DNA of 64,000 nucleotides from Allodiplogaster sudhausi (taxonomy: Eukaryota; Nematoda; Chromadorea; Rhabditida; Diplogasteridae), in assembly GCA_945643635.1 (NCBI GenBank), contig CALZFC010000013.1, positions 1,132,501-1,196,500 on the forward strand. The letters run 5' to 3'. Shown in pieces: positions 54,574-64,000 of this stretch. Under the pieces are notes generated by a model. The model had not been told where the DNA came from, did no database searches, and worked only from the letters and a program-made list of their open reading frames with translations. Every line of letters begins with the position of its first letter. Position 1 is the first letter of the stretch. A program made the position numbers and the translations under genes.

Positions 54574-56305
54574 AGAGGGAGAGAGCTTAAAAGGAGATAT
54601 AGAACAAAGAAAATGAGTTTGACAGAAAGAGAGCAATTTTTTTCACATTCCAACTGAGGCATAAAAATTCCTGCACGAGCACAACACTTGTGAAGATGAT
54701 CGAATATTTATAAAATTATATTTTTTTTATGATTACTTATTCGTGTTTTCACTGTAATTGGATTTTATGTTCTTTTACTATAAAGCGACGCTCTTCTCGT
54801 CTGCTTCTCTAGTTCTTGCTTTATCTTCTCTGTTCATTCATTATGAACCCGATTATATGATACTTGCAATGCTCTATTTGTAGCCTGAATTGATCCCGTT
54901 GTTTTATTAGCTAAATACGTCATAAAAGAAAGCTGTCAAATAGACCTCTCGTTTAATCTGTCGAATTTTAACTCGTCGCTCTAATAATTCAGAAATCCAC
55001 ATATCAAATGGTAATCGTTTTCTTCTTATCGCTTTGGCGCAGTCTTCTAAAAAAGTATGGAAGAGTATCTGAAAATCAATCGATCAACCGATCCTATCCG
55101 TCTTTCAAGAGTATGTATATGATTGTGGATGGATTAATGATTGCATCCTTAGAACCACGTAAGTCCTTGGAATTAGAAGCGAATGTGACAATTTTGCTGA
55201 AGTGATATTGATCTTCGGTTTTCCGAGTCTTTGTTGCCTGCAATGCTCTCACAAGCGATACAGGGACGCTACCAAATATAGACGAGATTATCGTTAGCAA
55301 CACATAAAAGTTGCCGCTTTCCTGAATAACAGGAAGTGAAAGCCGAGGGAGAATTGCTGATTCGCTCGAGAATGAAAGTGAAAATACATATGTATAGAGA
55401 GCGATAGATGGAGAGACAAAGACGGAGAGAGAGAGAGAGAGAAATGGAACGATAGACGGAGAAAGATGCATCTTCCTATCAGCTATTTCAGTGTCTCAAT
55501 TCCTTACATGACCTCTCATCACAACTGAAACCAACGGGTTTATTAACATGTTTCTTTTCTCATAATTTTCTTCTTATTGCAACTGCAGCAAAAGCGATAA
55601 CGTTTTAAAAAGAAAAAAAAAACTATAATTTGCTAGCTGACACACGGTAATGCAGCACCAGAGATGGCAACTGTCCGAACGGACGTTTATAGGGCTTTCG
55701 GCACCGAATTCAAAATTGTTCGAAAAAATATATCTTGATGTAGACGTTACCAAGAATACAAGAGATTATCATACACCTAGAAGTTGCAGCTTTTGTGATA
55801 GGGAAAGCCGTGGGAGAAAAAAAAATGGACCCAAGCGACAAGAGAGAGAGAGAGCGAGGGAGAGAGAGCTCGAAAGAGAAAGGAAAGAGAGAGAATGAGA
55901 GAGTGCTTAAAATTAAAGGGAATTGTTCCCTCTAAATATTTATTTTACATTCTTTTTGTGAGGGCCGACGCTCTTCACTTCTTCTTCTTTTCTTATGTTC
56001 TCTGTTCATGCATTGTGAACTGGAGGAGAGCTATGTACATATGTATGTATCTTCGGTTTCCCTAGTCTTTTTACCTGCGATGCTCTATTTGCCACCTGAC
56101 GTGATCTCGTCGTTTTATTTTGATTAGTTTGTTATAAAACCAGGTTGCTAAATTGCCACTTCGCTGGTTATGAATCTTTTGGTCCATTTCTCGAGTAATT
56201 GGAAAAAGAAGCATGCATTCAAAACTATAATCATTATCGTCTTGTCGCTTGGGTCCAGTCTTCATAGGAAATTTTGAGAAATACTTTCGGAACCAAAAGT
56301 AAGAA

Positions 56306-56462
56306 TCAATCGATAAACCGTATCCAATTAGCATGCGAATTGCAAGAGTGCGTATTGATGATTCATCCTTGCCGTCGTGGCGTGCGGTCAAGTCAGCGAC
56401 GCCGAATAAGCGAGCCATGGGATGCATTCGCAAGACAACCACGCGAGTCCAGAGAACTCTGA
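56306..56462 (+). other. Exon-like repeat block, copy 1
   Basis: It is open in one plus frame encoding RIARVRIDDSSLPSWRAVKS and then ATPNKRAMGCIRKTTTR, ending at TGA. Compared with copy 2, several changes in the core are silent in this frame. The reverse strand is also open (LFGVADLTAR). Confidence 0.45.
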
Positions 56463-56785
56463 AATAAATGGGAAAAACGGCCGATGATGGAAAAAAGTGA
56501 CCTAAAAATTGCAATATCGTAAGTGTTTTATTCAATTAAAAAACTTGTGTATGTTATTTGTTTTTTTTATACATTTTTATTGACTTTCTCTATCATTATT
56601 ATCTTCGAATAGGCAGTAAAACATACGATCAAACCATCAAAAATTTCTAGGTATCAACCCGTTATATGCACTGTCAACACAACAGAAACCGGCGGGTTTA
56701 TAAATAAGCTTCATTTCTCATAATTTTTCAATTCTTGCAGCAGCAGAACAGGCAATAGAGGTTTTGAAAAGAGAAAAACCGTTTT

Positions 56786-56945
56786 TGCTCACATTAAAAA
56801 TTGTCTATTAATGTTTTAAAAATATTATTTTTGAATAAAAAAAGAAAGGCAAGATTAAATATTTGCTCACATTAAAAATTGTCTATTAATGTTTTAAAAA
56901 TATTCCTTTTGAATAAAAAAAAGAAAAGCAAGATTAAATAATATT
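56786..56945. repeat. Tandem duplication of about 80 bp
   Basis: GCTCACATTAAAAATTGTCT and the following 60 bases, ending in AAGATTAAATA, occur twice in a row with three to four differences. Confidence 0.85.
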
Positions 56946-57212
56946 TCAAACAAGTAACATTATACATATCTATAATTTTCTTAGTGATATCACACGGTGA
57001 TGTAGCGCCAGAGATGAAAAGTGCCCGACCGGCCCTGCCCATCTTTATTGGGCCCCTTCATGAGTTCAAATTGAGCAAAAAAAACTTGTTTAAGAGATTA
57101 AACAATTGCAAAAATCCGGGCAAAAAATTTTTCCTGATTAATAGAAGGGAAGGCCATGGATGAATTGTTGATGCGCTCGAGAATGAAAGGGAAATAAAGA
57201 GAGTTGGTGAGA

Positions 57213-57258
<46 letters not shown>

Positions 57259-57430
57259 GGAGGGAGGGCTTAAATGGAAAGAGAACAAAATAAACGAGAT
57301 CAGCAGACATGTAGAAAATTATTTTTCGCATTCCCAAAGATATCTTTTTTAGGTTTCCCGAATTGTAGATGTCTCTGATAATTGGAAAAACAATTTGGAG
57401 AACTCCATTCGGAAAATAAAATAAAAATCA

Positions 57431-57613
57431 ATGAATAAACCGTATCCAACTCGCCTGCGAATTGCAAGAGTGCGTATTGATGATTCATCGTTGCCGTCGT
57501 GGCGTGCGGTCAAGTCAGCGACGCCTAATAAGCGAGCCATGGGATGCATTCGCAAGCCAACCACGCGAGGGCAGAGAACTCTGAAACAAATGGCGAAAAC
57601 TGGCCGCTGGTGA
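57431..57613 (+). other. Exon-like repeat block, copy 2
   Basis: A 60-codon frame starts MNKPYPTRLRIARVRIDD and contains SATPNKRAMGCIRKPTTRGQ. It is nearly the same as copies at 56306 and 60501. No domain is recognised. Confidence 0.45.
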
Positions 57614-59772
57614 TAAAAAAATTATTTAAAGAATTGCGATATGGTTAGTTTTTATTAAATTTATATATTTATGTAAATATTTTGATTCTTCATACACTTT
57701 TTTATTGCCTACCGATATAATTGTTATCATCAGTGATGCAGTTAAATTAATTGAAGAATTAACAAGAAACCACGACGTGTTAGCAAAATCTACATACATG
57801 CTTTGTCTACACAACTGAAACCCGCTGGTTTTAAAGCAGCACAAGTGATAAAAGTTTCAAATGGAAAAAAACCCTCTTTGTTTGCCTTGAATTATATGTT
57901 GTCTATTAATATTTTTATAATATTCTTTTCGAATAAAGAAAGAAAGATAAAGCAACTTCGTTCAACAGAGAGAATAAAGAGAACGGGACAAAGAGAGAGA
58001 TAGAGAGAGAGAGAGAGTGAGAGAGAGAGATTAAATGGAAAGGGAGGAATGATTAACGAAAAAAGGAGAAAATATTTTGTTGATATTCCTAAACAGAGGC
58101 ATAGAAATTCCTGTCGGTTTATTGTCCTAACATTAAATAGTGTCTATTAATGTCTTCAAACTATTTTTTTTTCGTTTAAAAAAACAAGAAAGATAAAAAA
58201 GTAACAGTTTAACTATAATGTTCATACTGATGAGATGCTGTAATGTAGCGCCACAGATAGAAACTGCTCGCCCGCTCTGCCCACGTTTATTGGGCCCGTT
58301 CAGGGCCGGGAAAGAAAAAAAAAGCCGTGGTTGATTTGCTGGTTTGCTCGAGAAAAAAAGGAAAGAGAAAAAAAGATAAACAAGTTCGAGAAAAACATTC
58401 CCACATAGGCATACAAATTCGTGCACGATTACAATACTTGCATTGAGTAATAAATTCACTCATTCATTCATCCTATTCGTATTTTTTTGATGATTGTGGA
58501 AAGAATAGTCATCCTAGAAACGGCTGATGATTAGATGAAAATATGTATTTAAAAATTCCAATATCATTAGTTGATATTGCATTTAAATGCATACTGTTAG
58601 AGATTAAATATTTTTATTGCCTACCTGTGAATGCATGATCATCATAACCGGGGTGTCTCAATTTCTTATATGCCCTGTCATCACAACTGAAACCAGCGGT
58701 ATTTCATATGTTTCTTTTCTCATTAGTTTCCTCTTGTTGCCACAGCAGCACAAGCGATGAAGGAACGCTACCAAGTATTGGCCGCTTTCCTGATTAACGG
58801 AAAGGGAAAGCCGCGGGAGAATTGCTGTATGAAAGTGAAAATATTTATAGCTCTTCATATCAGCTATTTCAATGTCTCGGCTTCTTACATGCCCTCTCAA
58901 GACAAATTAAACCAGCGGATTTATTAACATGTTTCTTTTCTCATAAATTTCTTCATATTGCAGCTGCAGAAAAAGCGACAACGTTTTAAAAAGAAAAGAA
59001 AAAAAAAACTATAATTTGCTTGCTGACACATGGTGTAGTAGCAGCAGAGATGGAAACTGTCCGACCGGACGTTTATAGGTCTCTCGGCGCCAAATTTAAA
59101 ATTGTGCGAAAAATATTTTATTGTAGACATTACCAGGTATACAAGAGATTATCATTACACATAGAAGTTGCAGCTTTCCTGTTTAACAGAAAAGTAAAGC
59201 CGCGGGAGTAAAAAAAACTGGACCCAAGCGACACGAGAGAGAGAGAGAGAGATAGATAGAGAGGGAACGAAAGAGAGAGGGAAAAGAGAGAGAGATTAAA
59301 AGTGAAGAGAATTTTTTGAACAAAAATCACTTTTGAGAAAAAAGAGAAATTTTTTTTACATTTTCTACAGTGGCATAAAAATTCCTACACTAGCACCACT
59401 TGCGAAGTGATTGAAGATTTATAAACTTAAATACTTTTTTTAGATTCTTTTTGTGAAGACCTACGCTCTTCTCGTCTTCTTCTCTTATGTTCTCTGTTCA
59501 TGCATTGCGAACTGCTGGAGAGCTATGTATACATCTTCGGTTTCCCGAATCTTTTTTTTACCTGGGATGCTCTTTTTGCCAACTGACGTGATCCAGTAGT
59601 TTTACTTGATAAGTGCGTTATAAAACAGATTGTTAAATTGGCCCGCCGCTATTACCTTTGCCCATCTCACAGTTATTGAAAAAAATCATGTAGTCAAAAT
59701 GATAATTATTCCATTCTTCTCGCTCGCATCATAGTTAATTTTGAGAAATACTTTCGGAACAAAAACTAAAAA

Positions 59773-59852
59773 TCAATGCATAAACAGAATCCAATTCGCC
59801 TACGAATTGCAAGAGTGGGTATTGATGATTCACCGTTGCCGTCGTGGCGTGC
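59773..59852 (+). other. Exon-like repeat block, truncated copy 3
   Basis: The copy matches up to the TCGTGGCGTGCG core and then runs directly into a GA microsatellite (59851-60000), so the rest of the block was lost or replaced. Confidence 0.5.
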
Positions 59853-59884
<32 letters not shown>

Positions 59885-60500
59885 AAGAGAGAGTGTGTGA
59901 GAGAGAGAAAGAGAGAGGAAGAGAAAGAAAGTGAGAGAGAGAGATAGAGACAAAGAGAGAGAAAGAGAGAGAGAGAGAGCGAGAGAGAGAGAGAAAGAGA
60001 GCTGAAAAGGAAAGATAAACGAGTTCGAGAAAAAGGGAGACAATTTTTTCCACATTCCCTACAGAGGCATAAAAAATACTGCACTTGCGAAGATCATGAA
60101 GGATTTATAAAATTAAATTTTTTAAATGATCATTCGTGTTTTCACTGCACTTGGATTTTATATTCTTTTTGTAAAAAACGATGTTCTTCTCGCCTTCTTC
60201 TCTATCCTTCTCTGTTAATGCATTGTGAACTGGTGGAGAGCTATGTTCGATTTCACGAGTCTTTGTTGCCTGCGAAGCTCTATCTATGTATTTGCCACCT
60301 AACGTGATCCCGTGGTTTTACTTGACAAGTGCGTTATAAAAAAGGATGCTAAATTGCCACCCCGCTCAGAATCCCAGCCTTCCTTTGTAGTAATTGTAAA
60401 AAAGAGCCATGTGGACAAAATGATGATCGTTCCTTTCTTGTCGCTTGGGTCAAGTTTTCAGAATGAATTTGTAGAAATACTTAGGGAACGAAAAGAAAAA

Positions 60501-60655
60501 ATCTATCGAAAACCACTATCCAATTCGCATGCGAATTGTAAGAATGCGTATTGCTGATTCATCGTCGCCGTCGTGGCGTGCGGTCAAGTCAGCGACGCCT
60601 AATAAGCGAGCCATGGGATGCATTCGCAAGCCAACCACGCGAGGATAGGGAACTA
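60501..60655 (+). other. Exon-like repeat block, copy 4
   Basis: It shares the SWRAVKSATPNKRAMGCIRK core of copy 2 but reads GGATAG at the end of the core, giving an early stop. A shorter inverted relative (IDDSTTTRAQRTETG on the minus strand) lies at about 61260-61330. Confidence 0.45.
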
Positions 60656-60767
60656 GAAACAAATGGCGAAAACTGGCTGCTGATAGGAAAAAATTGATTT
60701 AAAAATTGCAATATCGTTAATTTTGATTCAATTTAAACGCATGTACATATATAGTATATTTGGTTTC

Positions 60768-60813
<46 letters not shown>

Positions 60814-61649
60814 TCTTTCTCCCTCACCCACTCTCTCTATTTTCGCTTTCATTTTTGAGCGAATTCGCCCACGCCTTTCCATTTCTTTTAGTCAGGAAAC
60901 TTTTTGTGCGGATGCGACTTCTTTTTTTAGGTCTAATTATGGTTTCTAGACTTGGTAACGTCTACACCAAAATATTTTTTTCGTTCAAATTAGAACTTGG
61001 AGTCGAGGCCCAAACTGGCCCTTGCGCCGGTCGTGCAGTTTCGATCTCTGGCGCAACATCTCCGCATGTCATCAGCAAGGAAATTATAGCTATACTGTTG
61101 CTTAATTTTTTTTAAATCCTATGCTTTCTTTGTTCTTTTTATTTGAAAAGAATATTTTGAAAATATCAATAAGCAATCAAATATACCATTTTTAAACATA
61201 TTAATCCTTTGCGCTGCTGCTGAAAATAATTACAAAAAAGATCAACATTCGTAAAGCAGCCGGTTTCAGTTCTCTGGGCTCGCGTGGTGGTTGAGTCATC
61301 AATCCACACAATGATACGCACGATTATAATCAATGCAGTGTCCAACAACTCAACGGAAACGGATTGCCAATTTTGCAGGCTGCTTTATTACGCGCCAATC
61401 CCAGAAAAACCACGGAATCAAAGAGAGCAGCGCAGTTAAGAAAGAGTCGGGAAACCGATGATATCTATCTCTCCATAGAACACGAAAACACTCTAAAAAT
61501 CGATTAATCGACTGATTTTCAGATCCTGTTCTGCACCCTTTTTCACCCATTTCATCTGAAGACTGGACCCAAGCGACAAGAATGGAACGATTATTATTAG
61601 TCTTCTGTTTTCAATGATTAGACAGGATAGGATATCTCAGGATTGCAGC

Positions 61650-62600
61650 GAAGGGCCAGTTTAGCAGCCTGTTTTATAACTCACAACTCTTAGTAAAACC
61701 ACGGTATTATGATAGGTGGCAAATTGATCACCATATAACATTATTTTGTGTTGCAAAAAATGCACCCTCGAATTTTCGCCTTCATGAGTCGTTGATATGG
61801 CACTGGAAAGTTTTCTATATTGATCGAAAAAAGGAAATGTATATCCTTCAAATCGCATGAAACGAGGATATGTTGAACAGAATTCTTCAACCTATGTAAT
61901 AATATACACCATTGTTGCCGCCCTTTATCTATATTGCCCGTACATACTGTCTCAATAGTTATTATCCATTTAATTTTTGATCGAAAAACAGGAAATTGTA
62001 TTTTCTGAATTCTAGAGTAACATGTTGATTCGTTATAGACACTGTTTTGTAGAGAATTGAATGGGCAATAAGATGACATATAGATTGTCTCAAAAACATG
62101 TGTCAACAAAAAATTATACAGATTTTTGTCTCTTAGCGAAAATGCCGGTGCACCAGGTTTAAGTCAAAATTTGAGAAAATGTATATCCTTCGATTTCCTT
62201 CATAAAAACTTATCTTGTGCCATTTTTTCTCCTCTTTCTGCTCAGCTGTTCGTTTGCGCCCGCCCGAGCCGTAAAATAGATGAAGTGCCCAAAAAACCAA
62301 TTTTTGAAAAATAAAAATGCATAAAAGTGGTTAAAAATGAAAGTTTTCAAATAATTGTCATACAACTTTTTTGTGCCCTTTCCAATTACACATGCAATGA
62401 AAAAAATAAATTTTAAAAATATTAATTGTAAGTTTGAAGAAAGTTATGGGGACTTAAGCTTTTTCTATACTTTTGCATGCACTATCAAAGAAATTTTTTT
62501 CATAACAAATTTGACCCCCTGATTTATTTGTAGTACGCATGGGTACCCCACATAAAATTTTGGTTATCAAATTCCGACACTTTCCCCCGGGGCATTGCCA
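61650..62600. other. Stretch with no recognised gene or repeat
   Basis: This is AT-rich sequence inside the repeat region. Minus-strand frames at 61741-62109 and 61661-61858 show no domain or splice pattern. It may be a diverged insertion. Confidence 0.4.
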
Positions 62601-62772
62601 CCTTGGCCCTTACAGAGAGGCTCTCTTAAAACGAAAGAGAACAAAATAAACGCTTTCAACAGAAAGGGAGAAAATTCTTCTTCTAGTACTTGCAAAGATG
62701 ATATATAAAATTGCAGCTTTCTTGATTAACAGAAAGGGAAAGCCGCGGGAGTAAAAAAACTGGACCCAATTG

Positions 62773-62807
<35 letters not shown>

Positions 62808-64000
62808 AAAGAGAGAGGGAAAGAAAGAGAGAGAGAGCTTAAAAATACACCGAATTTTTCTCTATTTTGAGAAAAAGAGAGAAAATTTTTTTCCCCTACA
62901 GAGGCATAGAAATTCCTACACGAGTGCAACACTTGAGAAGTGATTGAAGATTTATAAAATTAAATATTTATTTTAGATTCTTTTTGTGAAAACAAACGCT
63001 CACATCGTCTTCTCCTTCGTTCTCTGTTCATTCATTGTGAACTGGTGGAGAGCTATATCTTCGGTTCCCGAGTCTTTGCTACCTTCAATGCTCAATTTGC
63101 CTCTTGTCGTGATCCCGTGGTTTTACTAAGACTTGTGAGTTATAAAACAGGTTGCTAAACTGGCCCATCGCTGCCATTTTGACATGAGGTAATCCTCTCT
63201 AATAATTGAAAACAGAAGACCAATGATAACCGTAACTTTCTTGTCGCTTTGGTCCAGTCTTCAGATGAAATGGGTGAAAAAGGAACAGAACAGGATCTGA
63301 AAATCAGTCGATAAATTGATCCTACTGGTTTGACACGTTTGTTTGACATTTGACATGGTTTGGTTTGTTGCGGACACGCGAGTGACAGAGAACTAGAAAG
63401 AAATGACCGATGATTTAAAAAATTATTTAAACATTCTAAGATCGTTAGTTGTTATTCAAATTAAGTGCATAAACTTACAATTTGAAATCGTATTTTTAAT
63501 TCCCTATCTTCTCACCTTCAAAGATGCAGCAAAATTATTTGCAGAAATGCAATTTTGTAATACGACCTGACATCACAACTTAAACTAGCGGGTCTACGAA
63601 TGTTCTTCTTCTTCTAATTATTTTCAGAAGCTGCACAAACTATAAATACGTTTTCTCTAAAATAGTACTCCCCGGTGTACCAATAGAGAAAATACGATAA
63701 ATATTACCTTCAACGACATAGTAAAAATTTTTGAAGTCAAACAATTCAACTCGTTAGCAAATTCAATGTTTCAATTTGTTACTATATGCTCTGTCATCAC
63801 AACTGAAACCAGCAGGTATATAAATATGACGCGATTTGCGAGAGAATCAAAATTAATCAAAAGGGCTGGGGCCCTAGAAAAATCATCATCTCCGATTTTG
63901 TTTAAAGGTTGTTTCTAAGTAAAGTTAGACCCGTAGAATCGAATGGGATTATTCTTAGGCCAGAGAACTGGCGAAAACTGGCTGCTGATAAGAAAAAGTT

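Larger units (their letters stand above)
53940..64000. repeat. Array of related repeats with GA microsatellites
   Basis: I can support no gene here. At least seven partial units share blocks in the same order. These are GAAAGCCG...GAGAATTGCT with AATGAAAGTGAAAAT (54322, 55338, 57151, 58800, 62738), a variable GA tract, GGCATAAAAATTCCTGCACG (54658, 59372, 62905), and TTCTCTGTTCATTCATTGTGAACTGG (54828, 55998, 59490, 60212, 63018). Later come an exon-like CGTATCCAATTAGC block (see separate entries) and CATCACAACTGAAACCAGCG with a GTTTCTTTTCTCAT block (55517, 56675, 57798, 58680, 58900, 63568, 63797). Another shared block, AGAGATGGAAACTGTCCGAC, occurs near 55660, 57010, 58255 and 59047 and inverted near 61045. 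Copies differ in length and some are inverted. Confidence 0.75.

Overview
This is animal genomic DNA, most likely from a nematode. The supporting signs are short spliced exons, AG acceptors just upstream of start codons (as in spliced-leader trans-splicing), a bestrophin with the nematode-type start MTLNYNRE, two small secreted phospholipase-A2-like genes, and a YGxW-type neuropeptide-like precursor. I cannot name the genus. Long CT/GA, AT and ATT microsatellites fill many introns and spacers. All exon models were built by eye from splice sites, reading phase and comparison between paralogues; none has transcript support here.

Region 1 (1-29371) holds a tandem array of four copies (A-D) of an 11-exon gene family I do not recognise. 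A (1117-5589) is open throughout and encodes about 637 aa. B (6280-11933) is a pseudogene. It has no start codon, an LTR retroelement in exon 2 with a 4-bp target duplication, and it has lost the sequence between exon 4 and the last exon. C (13133-23385) is open, but intron 9 has grown to about 6 kb by insertion of a Mutator-like element (MULE) with its own spliced FLYWCH/MULE transposase gene, and its last two exons are precisely fused. D (24688-29371) is open but has AA instead of AG at the exon 10 acceptor. The proteins have a conserved N-terminal region, an acidic middle with psi-K-x-E (SUMO-type) motifs, and a basic C-terminal domain. A nuclear regulatory role is a guess.

Region 2 (31350-37303) is a bestrophin anion-channel gene, with two alternative C-terminal ends visible in the sequence, a GC-AG intron, and two tRNA-derived SINE copies directly behind one exon. 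Region 3 (40162-41061, minus strand) is a 54-aa secreted neuropeptide-like precursor. Region 4 (43275-44748, plus) is a small secreted PLA2-like gene whose catalytic His-Asp is replaced. Its paralogue at 53589-52210 (minus) keeps His-Asp.

Region 5 (51952-46388, minus) is an 11-exon model of about 870 aa: Pro/Thr/Lys/Glu-rich, unrecognised, and in phase at every junction. Region 6 (about 53.9-64 kb) has no gene I can support. It is a dense array of related repeats joined by GA microsatellites, some carrying an exon-like block of about 150 bp that keeps an open frame between copies. MITE or foldback elements occur at 419-927, 13656-13757, 16347-16677 and 45374-45847.
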